A stretch of DNA of 64,000 nucleotides from Rhipidocladum racemiflorum (GCA_036346355.1 JAYEVF010000049.1:1-64000); one strand, 5' to 3'. Counted from the first letter of the stretch, positions 44,401 through 57,245 are shown. The notes: generated by a model from the letters alone, not told the origin. Program-made: numbers and translations.

Positions 44401-47400
44401 TGTCGGGACCCGAATCTGCAAATCCGGACCCTCTGTGTATTCAGCACTATTCCAGGAACGCGCTAGTGCACACAGTCTTAACATCGGTAAATATCACAAT
44501 CATACCACTCGATACTAATAAAGTACTTTAATTAAATAGTCAAACTGGTTGCTCGACCTTATGGTCAAGTTACAAATATCATGCACGCAGGGCGAAACTT
44601 ATTAAGAGAGAAATAATAGCAGCGGAAAAATAAGATAACATCGTGGCGCCATCCAGTATACCACAGGCAACTGACTAGGCTCGCTCCATAAGTAGACGGT
44701 TCCTCTTGGAGCTCCTCCTCCAAAGCTGGTGTAGTCTCCTCTTCAACTGGTGTTGTATTACGGCAAGGGTGAGTACGTGGTACTCAGCAAGTCATGCACA
44801 TAATGCAAGCTAATATACTATATGCATGTCTTGGTACAAAGGAATAGCTCAAGGTATATTTGCGGTAAACATCATTTAACAAATAATATAAGTAGATTCG
44901 AAAGCAGTAGAAACAAGTATATCATTAACTACTTTTCCAGGAGTTAAATAAACATCTTTCCTAATCCTAATCCATATTTCCATCAACATCATTATTAAAC
45001 CAAACCCAACCTTTCAAGTCCAAGTTGTTTTCAAGAAAGTCTAACCCTTGACTGTAATTCCTGAGCGATGTCCAATACCGCGGACACGGCTATTCGAATA
45101 GATTTTACACTCTACAGAGGTTATGCACTTTACCCACAAGATACAATCAAATACCACAAAGGCGAGTTCCCGTAACAAAGTCTTTCGGAAACTTCTAACA
45201 GCACAAGTGGTCCTCTCCGGTGTTGCACACTAACCCTTCCCTTAGCAAAGGCGAAGTTTAGGTCAAGCCACCGTTAGATGGGTACCTGGCCTCAGCCTCG
45301 GTACGCTCCCCCGTACAACTACACAAACAGTGTAGTTGACACCCAGAGGTTCCACAGGTACGTTATTAGCAACTTAATCAACTAGGTCCGTCCCATTACG
45401 GACAAGTGGTTGCACGCTTGACTCAGTTCAAAGGCTTGCAAGGTTAAGTCCTTAGGGTGACCAGGGCAAGACTACCCAAAGAACCAAACCAACATTCCCA
45501 ATGCCACAATTGGCCCACCTGATCATTCTTGCCACATGCCCCGGTCAAAAGCTATTTATCAAACCCCAGTTGATTACCATGCACCACGTGCCATCAATGT
45601 CACATGATACCTTCCCAAAACAGGTTCAATCTATCATTAAGTCAATATTAACATTTGATTGTCCAAAATCATGTCATGAGCACGTAGCAGGTCTAAGCAA
45701 TATGCTACAACGGTCTAAAAACCCATGTTGGCAATTTAATAATGTCCAACTAATAATCCACAACTAGGGTGACAAGGGGTCATGGCACATATTTAAGTAA
45801 CCAAGGTGTCATACAGCAAATTGGCATTTATCTAATTTCCCATATTTAAATAAAGTATTTTCCAATTGAACTAGCATGCAATAAATTAAATCAAAATAGG
45901 TTTCAAAATAGGATCAATATGGTCAAAGCATAACTTGCCTTCAAAAAGTACTTGCTCTTGGTCCTGAGCTAGCTCCTGGGTTAATACTTCTCCTTCGAAT
46001 CCTTCCAGCACTTCAACGTCTACTCGTAACGCGTGCAAATATCAACAAAAGAATAAAATAGTAGACAAAAAGTGTCCAAACATCCAAATAAAGTTCATAA
46101 ACAGAGAAAACATAATTTTATGAATTTTTAGAAACTGGAATCGTCAAATTCGGAGTTTAAACGCGAAAGTTATAGCATTTTGAAGTTTAAATAATCAATT
46201 AAATAATATTACAGAGAAAAACTTTAGTCCAAAAATTAAATAAAATTCATCATTAGGTAGATCTCAATTTTATACAAATTTAGAAATTTGAATCACTCAA
46301 TTCGGAGTTAAAACGCAAAAGTTATAAGCGTTTGAAGTTTGAATCAAATCCTGAAATCAATAATTCGAATTAATAAATCATTTTCTTTTTTGGAAATTAA
46401 TTTATTGCGTCAGCAGGGACACGTGTCAGCCTCTGATTGGGCGGGTGACGTCAGCCGGTTCACGGGCTCAGCCCACGGCTCGGCTCGGGTCCACCGTGGA
46501 CCCGGTCCACGGCTCACGTGTCTCTGACAGGTGGGACCCACTGGGGTGACGTCATTGCTGACGTCAGCGGGGACTCAGCCCGTTGCTGACAGGTGGGACC
46601 CACTGGTGACGTCATTGCTGGTGTCACCGTACGGCTGGGGTGGCTGCTGACAGGTGGGCCCCCATGACGTCAGCGTGACGTCATGGTGCGGTTTGGCCGC
46701 GTCGCTGACAAGATCGGATCTACTGCGGTGCAACGCGTGCTACAAGATTGGATCTAAGCCGTTGGATCTTGATCCGACGATCCAGATCTAATCTGGAGGG
46801 TGAGGGTTTTGGGAACACGTGGCTTATCGTGGCCGTTCGATCTTGATCCGATGGTGCACGGAGCTCGCGAGCGGTGATGACGTTGCGGCGGAGCTGGGTG
46901 GCCGGAGGCGGTGACGAAGACGAGCCCGACGGCGCTCGGGGGCGTCTCCGGCGAAGTGAGAGGTACCCACGGGTGCGCCTTGGCTTACTCCGGAACTGGG
47001 CTCCAACGCGGCGGAAGACGGCGGACGGCGGCGGGACGAGGCAGGAACCGTGGCGGAGGCTTCTCCCACTACGGCGAGCAATAGCGAGTCGACGGCGGCG
47101 GCTAGGGCTAGGGCGCTTGGGGCAAACAACGCATGAGGCAAAGGCAAACCTCGGGCGCGGGTCCGGGTATTAAATCAAGACGCAGGACGCCGAGATCCTC
47201 GCGAATCATGGCGACACCACGGCAGGCGGCGGAGTCCGTCCCGGACACGGCGAGGCGACGTGGCTTGATCTCAGCCGTCCACGTGGTGCGACGGACGGCT
47301 TGGATCGCTCGGGTGCGGCCGTGATCTCGCGCTGGTTGATCCTAACTGTTAGATCTCGATCCAACGGTCGGGATCGGTTAGGATCCGGGTTGGGTTCGGT

Positions 47401-47779
47401 CGAGTCAACTGGCTCGGATCGGACTCGAGTCTGACTCGGGTTCCGACTCGGTCGGATGAACAGTACTCGACCCGGTTGATTTTACCAGCGATTTAATAAT
47501 TCGATTAATTCCCAGAAATTCATTTAATTCATTAAATATAGTAAAATACTCAGAAAAATTCTAGAAAAATTCTGGAAAATATTTTCGAACATTTTGGACT
47601 CAAATAAAATATTTCCAACAAATTTTTATTTGCAAATTTTAATTCTTTAATTATTTCAAAATGGAATAAATTCAAATAAATTCCAAATAAATCCAAATAA
47701 ATTCCAGAAAATTCCAAAAATTCACCAAAGTGCCAAATCACACATGAATTTAAGAAAAGAAAATTTTTGGGGTGTTACA
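44401..47779 (-). repeat. 3' LTR of the minus-strand gypsy element (3379 bp)
   Basis: Runs tgtcgggacccg ... ggggtgttaca in + coordinates. Relative to the other LTR it lacks about 200 bases near 46708 (the segment at about 55833-56030 of the 5' LTR). Confidence 0.92.
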
Positions 47780-47795
47780 AACCTCCCCCCTTAAC
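47780..47795 (-). other. Polypurine tract of the minus-strand gypsy element
   Basis: cctccccccttaa in + orientation, adjacent to the 3' LTR; on the minus strand a purine run ttaaggggggagg. Confidence 0.85.
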
Positions 47796-47824
47796 AGAAT
47801 CTCATCCCCGAGATTCAGGGCTTT

Positions 47825-50800
47825 CTAAAGAAATAGATTCGGAAACTCTTTCTTCAATTCCTCTTCGCGCTCCCAAGTTGCTTCACTCTCCACGTGGTTG
47901 CTCCATTGAACTCTGCAAAAACGGGTTGACTTGTTTCTCGTCTCTCGATCCATAGTGTCCAGAATCTTCACGGAGTGCTCCTTGTAAGTCAGATCTTCTT
48001 GTAGCTCAATTGACTCTAGCGGTGTTTGCTCCTCAGGCACCCGGAGACACTTCTTCAGCTGGGACACGTGGAACACGTCATGCACTCCTGCTAGTGATTG
48101 CGGTAACTCTAGCTGGTAAGCAACTTCACCTCTGCAGCTGAGAACCTTGAATGGTCCAACATATCTCGGCGCGAGTTTTCCTTTGGCATGGAATCTCTTA
48201 ACTCCTCTGAGCGGTGTAACTCTGAGATACACAAAATCTTCCGGTTCAAAACTCAGGTCTCGGCGACGGTTGTCAGCATAACTCTTCTGTCGTGATTGGG
48301 CTATCTTCAATCTCTCCCTGATCATGGCAATCTGCTCTTCGGCTTCTTAAAGAATGTCCGGTCCAAAGACACGGCGCTCACCTGTCTCATTCCAGTTCAA
48401 CGGTGTTCGACCAGTCGGCCGTCTGATGCCTCAAAAGGTGACATCTGCAAACTGGCTTGGTAACTATTATTGTAACTGAACTCAGCATACGACAGACTTT
48501 TATCCCAAGAGGTAGCATAAGCCAATGCACAAGCTCGTAGCATGTCCTCTAGAATCTGATTAACTCTTTCTGTTTGCCCATCCGTCTGCGGATGATAAGC
48601 TGTACTGAAGTTCAAGCGGGTTCCCATGGCTTCATGCAGCTTGTTCCAAAACCTCGAGGTAAACTGGGTACCTCTGTCCGATACAATCTTTTTCGGCACT
48701 CCGTGCAAACAGACGACCCTGGTCATATACAACTCAGCTAACTTATCTCCCGAATAGGTGGTCTTCACTGGAATAAAATGGGCGACCTTAGTCAAGCGGT
48801 CCACTATAACCCATATGGAGTCATATCCTCCTTGAGTCTTCGGCAAACCGGTAATGAAGTCCATTCCGATTTCCTCCCACTTCCACTCAGGTATCTTCAA
48901 CGGCTGTAGCAATCCTGCTGGTCTTTGATGCATTGCCTTGACTCTCTGGCATATGTCGCACAGCGCAACATGCTCGGCAACTTAATGCTTCATGTTCGGC
49001 CACCAGAATCTTTCTTTCAAATCCTGATACATCTTGGCACTTCCAGGATGAATGGAGTACTTGGAGTCATGGGCTTCTTCTAGAATCAATCACTTCAGCT
49101 CCTTCTTGTTCGGTACACAAATTCGATCCTTCATCCATAACGTGCCTTATTCATCCAACTTGAAGTCCTCTGCCTTGCCTTCATCCATGTTGGACTTAAT
49201 CCTGCGGATCTTGTCATCATCCTCCTGTCCTTCCCGGATCTGATCCTCCAGGTAGGCTTCACTTCTAATGCGGCCAAGAATCCTTCAGTACGACTTCAAT
49301 CTGCATTCTCAGAGATCCTCACATAGCTCATCCTGACTTGTGGCTAGTAATATGTTCACAGTATGGCTTTTCCGACTCAGAGCATCGGCCACCACGTTGG
49401 CCTTTCCTGGATGGTAATGGATCCCAACATTATAGTCCTTGATTAACTCTAACCATCTCCTCTGCCTCATGTTCAGGTCTGATTGGGTGAAGATGTACTT
49501 AAGACTCTTATGGTCCGTGTATACTTCACATCTGTTTCCAATCAAATAGTGACGCCACAACTTCAAAGCATGCAGTACGGCAGCTAGCTCTAAGTTATGC
49601 ATGGGATAATTCTCCTCATGCGGCCTCAACTGCCTTGATGCATAAGCGACGATCTTTCCGTTCTGCATCAACACACATCCAAGTCCTTGACGCGATGCAT
49701 CACAATAAATATCAAAGCTTTGATTCACATCCGGTAGAACTAACACCGGTGCTGATGTCAATCTCTTCTTTAGTTCTTGAAAACCTTTCTCGCACTCTGG
49801 CGTCCATGCAAACTTCTTCTCCTTTTTCAGCAATTGCGTAAGAGGTTTCGCAATTGTCGAAAAGCCTTCAATGAAACGGCGGTAGTAACCTACCATTCCA
49901 AGGAAACTCCGGATCTGGGTCACGGTCTTTGGCTGTTCCCAATGTAACACAGCTTCTACCTTGCTTGGATCAACGGCGACTCCTTCTGCGGTCATTACAT
50001 GTCTGCGGAATTCCACCTTGTCCTTCCAAAAATCACACTTGCTGAACTTGGCGAAGAGTTGTTGTTCCCTCAGCTTTTCCAAAACTCGCCTCAAGTGCTC
50101 TGCATGTTCATCCTCTGTCTTGGAGTAGATTAGGATATCATCTATGAACACAACAACAAACTTGTCCAAATACTCCATGAACACCTTATTCATCATATTC
50201 ATGAAATATCTTTGGCGCATTAAATCGAGACCAAAGGACATAACGATAAACTCATAATGTCTCAGATCTTGGCGAGAATGCGGTCTTCGGATATCTTCTC
50301 GATCGGATCTTCAAGCGATGGTATCCCGATCTCAGATCAATCTTGGAGAAAACTCCGGCTCCTCTCAGCTGATCAAACAAATCATCGATCCTGGGTAGCG
50401 GGTACTTATTCTTCACGATGACTTCATTGAGTGCACGGTAGTCAATGCACATCCTGAAACTCCCGTCCTTCTTCTTGACGAACAAAATTGGCGCTCCCCA
50501 CGGCGACGAACTCGGTCTGATAAATCCTTTCTCCATTAACTCTTCAAGTTGCTTCTTCATCTCTACCAATTCTTCGGTGGACATCCGGTACGGTCTCTTT
50601 GCTATCGGCGCTGTACTGTACAAGCTCTATCACAAACTCTATGTCCTCGTCTGCGGCATACCGGGTAAATCTTCGTGAAAACATCTGGATACTCATTACC
50701 ACTGAAACATCTTCTATGCTGATTGCCTTGGTACTGTTAACCATCAACTGACCATCTCTAATGGCGATAGCTTGAAATTCCACTTTTCTTCCACATGGGC

Positions 50801-51145
50801 TCTCAACTGAGATAGTCCTTCGTCCACAATCCAATACGGCCTTGTGCTTGGATAACCAATCCATTCCCAAAATAACATCTAAGGTCTGGGTCTCCAAAAT
50901 AATAAGGTTCGCTAGGAACTCTATCCCATCTATTAGTATTCTCACCCCAGAACATCCTACTTTAGTTCGGAGTTTGGAACCAGGGGTTTGAACTAAAAGC
51001 ATGCACTTAAGTCTTGCAATCTCCAAATCATTTTTAGCAGCAAAGCCTTGAGAAACAAACGAATGCGAAGCTCCGGAATCAAACAAAACTGTTGCAGTCT
51101 TGAGTTGACTAATAACTTACCCAAGACAACGCCTGTGGCATTCTC
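47825..51145 (-). pseudogene. pol of the minus-strand gypsy element: PR-RT-RH-INT-chromodomain (frameshifted)
   Basis: Protease FDSGASHSFVSQGFA starts at 51083, with VILGMDWLSKH downstream. RT begins near 50590 (MCIDYRALNE, DLRSGYH), breaks near 50250, and resumes with FIDDILIYSKTEDE at about 50150. RNase H is intact in the same long frame (49309-50241: DIYCDASRQGLGCVL, HNLELAAVLHAL, TDHKSLKY). Integrase at 48933-48397 keeps all three acidic residues in MDFITGLP, SDRGTQFTS and QTERVNQ. The last frame (48325-47825) has LAPRYVGPFKVL, VFHVSQLKKC and the chromodomain-like SEATWEREEEL. Roughly five breaks; the best preserved pol in the window. Confidence 0.9.
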
Positions 51146-51149
51146 TGCA

Positions 51150-52262
51150 GGTGCATCTGCGGTGACATGGTTGACTCGGCCTCTCACCACGATGCAGGGT
51201 GTTGCTCCTGGCGCCGGCGTCTAGCTGGTGTGGATCCCAGTTGAAGCGAACCAGGGTCACCTGCTGTCTTCTTAGGGCAACTATTGGAAAAGTGTCTGGC
51301 TCGTTGCGCTTGTAGCAGCGTCTCACTGCCCCTCGTTGATCGCCTGAAGCGGCGTTTACGGCTGGTCTTTGGGTCGATAGTTCGATTGATGTGTCTTGGT
51401 GCTGGTGACGGTGTCCTCGTTGCATTCTGCGGTGGAATCAAAACTGATTTGGCGCAACCCTCAGCGTTCTTTGCGCTCACTGACGCGATCCACGATGCCG
51501 CATCCTGCGCTTCTGTTCTCATCCGGTTCCTTGCGCTTGTCCTCAAGAATAAGCGCCTTATTCACCAACTCGGGAAATGCTGAAAGGTATGGGTGATCAG
51601 TCCCACCTACAGTCCTGAGTTAAGTCCCTTCATGAAAGCAGGTATCGGCTTTATCTGTCGCTACGTCTTCAGGTGCGTAGCGTGCAAGCTGTGTGAACTT
51701 GTTCAGGTATTCGGCCACCGGCTGATTACCTTGTTTCAGTGCTCTGAACTCCTCCTTCTTGAGGTCCATGATTCCTTCTGGCACATGATCGGGCGAAATG
51801 CGTTGTAAACTCCTCCCAAGTGATGTCCCGAGGATTCTCTGCTGTAGCGCGCAGAAGTTCTTCCACCATTCTGCGGCTGTTCCTTCCAACTGATGAGAAG
51901 CGTAGAGTACCTTCTCATTTCCCATGCATTGAGCAATGTGTAGCTTCCTCTCAATTGACCTTAACCAGTCATCGGCTTCCAACGGGTTAGCATTCCCGGA
52001 GAAAGTGGGTGGATGAGTCCTCATGAACTCGAGCCTTGTATTCTCGACGCGTTGCCCCCGATTGACTTGATTAGCAAAGTGGCCTCGAGCAAAGGACGTG
52101 CTGCATCTGTTGCATCATGGCATGCATCAGCTGAGTCTGACCAGCAAGAAAAGCTCCGAAATTCTGCATATCAACTGGCGGTGTTGGTGCTCCATCATTG
52201 GGGTTTTCAGCTGGGCGAGAACCACTTCCATTGCCTCCAAGGTTTCCACGAGTGTTCACCAT
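51150..52262 (-). pseudogene. gag of the minus-strand gypsy element (frameshifted)
   Basis: ATG at 52262 opens MVNTRGNLGGNGSGSRP and AFLAGQTQLMHAMMQQMQ. The capsid block follows from 52024 (MRTHPPTFSGNANPLEADDW, RKLHIAQCMGNE, EYLNKFTQLARYAPED). A basic tail lies at about 51540-51200. The frame breaks at about 52080, 51620 and later. Confidence 0.85.
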
Positions 52263-52543
52263 CTATTGTTTGCTCCAGGTTTTAGAGACGAGAAGGAAAC
52301 GAGAATAGACAAGTAATATGGAACTATGCGGGGAGAAGGGTGTAACTCAAGTCCAACTTTATTACTTAATTAATAATAACTTGGTATGGTTGCTTACAAT
52401 GCCTAGGGGCCTTGCAACACATACTGCACACTCAGCAAGCAATGAAAATCCAAATCAAACTAACACTGGAGTTTAACGCCTAAAGGGTGACTCTTTATTC
52501 TATGACGCGACTCGACGAAGGAGTCTCACTACAACACCTACGC

Positions 52544-53263
52544 TCACTCATCGAGAAAACCTCCACGGCCTAGGTACGGGTGCTGCGGCATAGGCGCGAA
52601 ATGATCGCCATGCCCTGCAACTGTGTCAACTGTGGTAGTCGAAGAAGCGGTGTCCTCCTCAAGCTCTGGCTCTTCCGGATCTGGCTCGTGTAGCTCGAGT
52701 ACTGGCTCCGGCTCTGGTGCGTACAACGCCGTCTCTAACTCTCCAATCCTGTGCAGAAGATGTGACACATACTCCTGAGTCTCCCGCCATCTGTTCTTCT
52801 CTGCAGTGATCTCCTGGCGGGCCTTCTGTAGCTCCTTGCTCGTGTCATCAAGTACATCCTCCTGAGCGACAACAAGTCGTGCCAATTGTGTGATCACGGC
52901 GTTCTCATCCTGAATCATCTTCGGGTCGAGAAGGTTATTGCTGCGCAGATGATTACGGAACACCGTGCCCTCTAACTCTCTGGCGTAGATGCGGGCAGTG
53001 TGCCGTATTGCTCGCCGCGACACCTCCTGGATACCCATCTGCATTGTAGACCTCCTGGCAGTGCAATGTATCGGACGATTGCCTGGGCCCTTCTTCCTGG
53101 CAGGTACCACAATCTTCACGTCACAAGCCTTGATCAATCCTGCTTGTCTGATTACGTCCACTTGGTATTTTGGCTTCTCAAAACCTCCGAGAGTCTGCAG
53201 CATACACCAAAGTTCTGCGGCGTGACCAACCTCAAGATCGACGTAGTTGATCTCTCCTTCCAT
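52544..53263 (-). CDS. Pre-gag ORF (ORF0-like), intact 239-residue frame
   Basis: ATG at 53263 lies about 200 bases inside the primer site and the stop is at 52544. It reads MEGEINYVDLEVGHAAELWC..., then a basic middle (TMQMGIQEVSRRAIRH), a long helical, probably coiled-coil region (QEDVLDDTSKELQKARQE), and an acidic proline tail (EPEPVLELHEPDPEEPELEE). It has no catalytic motif that I know. The same ORF, broken, lies at the same place in the + strand element. It is separated from gag by about 280 bases. As far as I recall, an 'orf0' before gag has been described for rice RIRE3/RIRE8-type elements; the role is unknown. Confidence 0.75.
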   Translation of the reverse strand: MEGEINYVDLEVGHAAELWCMLQTLGGFEKPKYQVDVIRQAGLIKACDVKIVVPARKKGPGNRPIHCTARRSTMQMGIQEVSRRAIRHTARIYARELEGTVFRNHLRSNNLLDPKMIQDENAVITQLARLVVAQEDVLDDTSKELQKARQEITAEKNRWRETQEYVSHLLHRIGELETALYAPEPEPVLELHEPDPEEPELEEDTASSTTTVDTVAGHGDHFAPMPQHPYLGRGGFLDE

Positions 53264-53461
53264 CTGTCAAAGGATACTTGCGTAAGAACGCAACACTTTA
53301 AAAATCAATGTGGAAGACGAAAAGAACTCAACAGGGGTATGAACAAGGATGAAAGGGGTAAGTCGAGAATTCATTCATTATCTTGACCACTTTTAACTTT
53401 AGAAAATAGGTTTTATCCTCACTACGACCATTCTAACTATGGGTGAGCCTACAGTCAGTAT

Positions 53462-53474
53462 GGCTCTGATACCA
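53462..53474 (-). other. Primer binding site of the minus-strand gypsy element
   Basis: ggctctgatacca in + orientation, four bases from the LTR edge at 53479; initiator tRNA-Met type. Confidence 0.92.
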
Positions 53475-54655
53475 CCTCTGTCGGGACCCGAATATGCAAA
53501 TCCGGACCCTCTGTGTATTCAGCACTAGTCCAGGAACGCGCTAGTGCACACAGTCTTAACATCGGTAAATATCACAATCATACCACTCGATACTAATAAA
53601 GTACTTTAATTAAATAGTCAAACTGGTTGCTCGACCTTATGGTCAAGTTACAAATATACGCCACGCAGGGCGAAACTTATTAAGAGAGAAATAATAGCAG
53701 CGGAAAAATAAGATAACATCGTGGCGCCATCCAGTATACCACAGGCAACTGACTGGGCTCCCTCCCTAAGTAGACGGTTCCTCTTGGAGCTCCTCCTCCA
53801 AAGCTGGTGTAGTCTCCTCTTCAACTGGTGTTATATTACGGCAAGGGTGAGTACTTGATACTCAGCAAGTCATGCACAGAATGCAAGCTAATATACTATA
53901 TGCATGGCTTGGTACAAAGGAATAGCTCAAGGTATATTTGCGGTAAACAGCATTTAACAAATAATATAAGTAGATTCGAAAGCAGTTGAAACAAGTATAT
54001 CATTAACTACTTTTCCAGGAGTTAAATAAACATCTTTCCCAATCCTAATCCATATTTCCATCAACATCATTATTAAACCAAACCCAACCTTTCAAGTCCA
54101 AGTTGTTTTCAAGAAAGTCTAACCCTTGACTGTAATTCCCGAGCGATGTCCAATACCGCGGATACGGCTATTCGAATAGATTTTACACTCTGCAGAGGTT
54201 ATGCACTTTACCCACAAGATACAGTCAAACACCACAAAGGCGAGTTCCCGTAACAAAGTCTTTCGGAAACTTCTAACAGCACAAGTGGTCCTCTCCGGTG
54301 TTGCACACTAACCCTTCCCTTAGCAAAGGCGAAGTTTAGGTCAAGCCACCGTTAGATGGGTACCTGGCCTCACCCCGATGCGCTCCCCGCATAACTACAC
54401 AAACAAAGGTAGTTGACACCCAGAGGTTCCACAGGTACGTTATTAGCAACTTAATCAACTAGGTCCGTCCCATTACGGACAAGTGGTTGCACGCTTGACT
54501 CAGTTCAAAGGCTTGCAAGGTTAAGTCCTTAGGGTGACCAGGACAAGACTACCCGAAGAACCAAACCAACATTCCCAATGCCACAACTGGCCCACCTGAT
54601 CATTCTTGCCACATGCCCCAGTCAAAAGCTATTTATCAAACCCCAGTTGATTACC

Positions 54656-54839
54656 ATGCACCACGTGCCATCAACGTCACATGATACCTTCCCAAAACAG
54701 GTTCAATCTATCATTAAGTCAATATTAACATTTGATTGTCCAAAATCATGCACCACGTGCCATCAACGTCACATGATACCTTCCCAAAACAGGTTCAATC
54801 TATCATTAAGTCAATATTAACATTTGATTGTCCAAAATC
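54656..54839. repeat. 92-bp tandem duplication within the 5' LTR
   Basis: The segment starting atgcaccacgtgcc occurs at 54656 and again at 54748. The 3' LTR has a single copy (near 45577), so the duplication arose after insertion, or is an assembly artefact. Confidence 0.85.
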
Positions 54840-55582
54840 ATGTCATGAGCACGTAGCAGGTCTAAGCAATATGCTACAACGGTCTAAAAACCCATGTTGG
54901 CAATTTAATAATGTCCAACTAATAATCCACAACTAGGGTGACAAGGGGTCATGGCACATATTTAAGTAATCAAGGTGTCATACAGCAAATTGGCATTTAT
55001 CTAATTTCCCATATTTAAATAAAGTATTTTCCAATTGAACTAGCATGCAAGAAATTAAATCAAAATAGGTTTCAAAATAGGATCAATATGGTCAAAGCAT
55101 AACTTGCCTTCAAAAAGTACTTGCTCTTGGTCCTGAGCTGGCTCCTGGGTCAACGTCTACTCGTAACGCGTGTAAATAGCAACAAAAGAATAAAACAGTA
55201 GACAAAAAGTGTCCAAACATCCAAATAAAGTTCATAAACAGAGAGAACATAATTTTATGAATTTTTAGAAACTGGAATCGTCAAATTCGGAGTTTAAACG
55301 CGAAAGTTATAGCATTTTGAAGTTTAAATAATCAATTAAATAATATTACAGAGAAAAACTTTAGTCCAAAAATTAAATAAAATTCATCATTAGGTAGATC
55401 TCAATTTTATAAAAATTTAGAAATTTGAATCACTCAATTCGGAGTTAAAACGCAAAAGTTATAAGCGTTTGAAGTTTGAATCAAATCCTGAAATCAATAA
55501 TTCGAATTAATAAATCATTTTCTTTTTCGGAAATTAATTTATTGCGTCAGCAGGGACACGTGTCAGACACTGATTGGGCGGC

Positions 55583-55813
55583 TGACGTCAGCCGGTTCAC
55601 GGGCTCAGCCCACGGCTCGGCTCGGGTCCACCGTGGACCCGGTCCACGGCTCACGTGTCTCTGACAGGTGGGACCCACTGGGGTGACGTCATTGCTGACG
55701 TCAGCGGGGTCGACCCGTTCGCGAGTGGGACCCACCGGTGACGTCATTGCTTTGGCGTCACCGCCGCGGGTGGCCACTGACAGGTGGGCCCCCATGACGT
55801 CAGCGTGACGTCA
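55583..55813. promoter_or_regulatory. Cluster of six TGACGTCA palindromes in the LTR
   Basis: Perfect octamers start at 55583, 55684, 55696, 55739, 55795 and 55806. The same set occurs in the 3' LTR (about 46447-46682). TGACG/TGACGTCA is the known site for TGA-class and other bZIP factors. They lie upstream (minus strand: downstream) of the LTR core region; an effect on transcription is inferred. Confidence 0.55.
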
Positions 55814-57075
55814 TGGTGCGGTTTGGCCGCATCGCTGACACGCGGGCCCGGCGTGTCAGCGTCACGCACGCGTACAGCGCTGACCGCGCCGGTCCAACTT
55901 CCTCCCACGTGGCGCAATCTCGCCCGTTGATTTGAAAATCAACGACGCGGATTAGATCTGAAGTTTACGTGTTTGGAATAACGCGGTGAATTTGGGCCGT
56001 ACGATCTAAATCGGACGGTCGAGATCGGATCTAGTGCGGTGCAACGCGTGCTACAAGATTGGATCTAAGCCGTTGGATCTTGATCCGACGGTCCAGATCT
56101 AATCTGGAGGGTGAGGGTTTTGGGAACACGTGGCTTACCGTGGCCGTTCGATCTTGATCCGACGGTGCACGGAGCTCGCGGGCGGTGATGACGTTGCGGC
56201 GGAGCTGGGTGGCCGGAGGCGGTGACGAAGACGAGCCCGATGGCGCTCGGGGGCGTCTCCGGCGAAGTGAGAGGTACCCACGGGTACGCCTTGGCTTGAG
56301 GACTCGAAGGCCCAGGCTCCAACGCGGCGGAAGACGGCGGACGGCGGCGGGACGAGGCAGGAACCGTGGCGGAGGCTTCTCCCACTACGGCGAGCAATAG
56401 CGAGTCGACGGCGGCGGCTAGGGCTAGGGCGCTTGGGGCAAACGACGCACGAGGCAAAGGCGAACCTCGGGCGCGGGTCCGGGTATTAAATACCGGCACG
56501 GACGCCGAGATCCCCGCGGAATCCGCGGCGACACCGGTACGGGCGGCGTAGTACGTACCCGACACAGCGAGGCGACGTGGCTTGATCTCCGCCAACCACG
56601 TGGCGCGACTGACGGTGGATCGCTCGAATCTTGGCCGTGATCTCGCGCGGGTTGATCCTGACCGTTAGATCTCGATCCAACGGTCGGGATCGGTTAGGAT
56701 CCGGGTTGTTTTCGGTCGAGTCAACTGGCTCGGGTCGGACGCGAGTCCGACTCGGGTTCCGACTCGGTCGGATGAACAGTACTCGACCCGGTTGATTTTT
56801 CCAGCAATTTAATAATTCGATTAATTCCCAGAAATTCATTAAATATAGTAAAATACTCAGAAAAATTCTGGAAAATATTTTCGAACATTTTGGACTCAAA
56901 TAAAATATTTCCAACAAATTTTTATTTGCAAAGTTTAATTCTTTAATTATTTCAAAATGGAATAAATTCAAATAAATTCCAAATAAATCCAAATAAATTC
57001 CAGAAAATTCCAAAAATTCACCAAAGTGCCAAATCACATATGAATTTAAGAAAAGCCAATTTTTGGGGTGTTACA

Positions 57076-57245
57076 TACTGTGACACTGATTGGGACAATC
57101 GACCACCACGAGAGGATGATCTACTACTACGCGAGGAGGATTGACCACCGCGTGAGGAGGATCGACTACTGCAACAAGACGCGCACTTCGTTGATTCGAG
57201 CTACATCAATTCTCCTTCTGCTGCACTGCGCATCTGGTTGTAACA
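57076..57245 (+). repeat. Copia LTR segment 3 (end)
   Basis: Begins with the second TACTG and ends gttgtaaca. Contains gaggatcgactac/gaggaggat repeats. Confidence 0.62.

Larger units (their letters stand above)
44401..57075 (-). mobile_element. Complete Tekay/Del-like gypsy element, minus strand (12.68 kb)
   Basis: Same family as the element at 19284. Target duplication TACTG at 44396-44400 and 57076-57080. On the minus strand the order is 5' LTR (57075-53479), primer site, pre-gag ORF, gag, pol, polypurine tract, 3' LTR (47779-44401). The pre-gag ORF is intact, while gag and pol are frameshifted. The two LTRs differ by a 92-bp duplication and a deletion of about 200 bp. Confidence 0.94.
53479..57075 (-). 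repeat. 5' LTR of the minus-strand gypsy element (3597 bp)
   Basis: Runs tgtcgggacccg ... ggggtgttaca in + coordinates. A TATA-like ttaaat block lies near 56485, and a GC-rich U3-like segment at 55560-56800. It holds the 92-bp tandem duplication at 54656-54839 and six TGACGTCA octamers. Confidence 0.92.

Noticed and set aside
45501..45767. 88-residue frame repeated at 54578 and 54736
   Set aside because: Present only because the LTR is duplicated; it has no domain and is not conserved in the sister family.
46824..47324. Alanine/serine/arginine-rich frames
   Set aside because: Within the 3' LTR of the minus-strand gypsy element and mirrored in the 5' LTR at 56065-56595; promoter-region GC content, not a gene.
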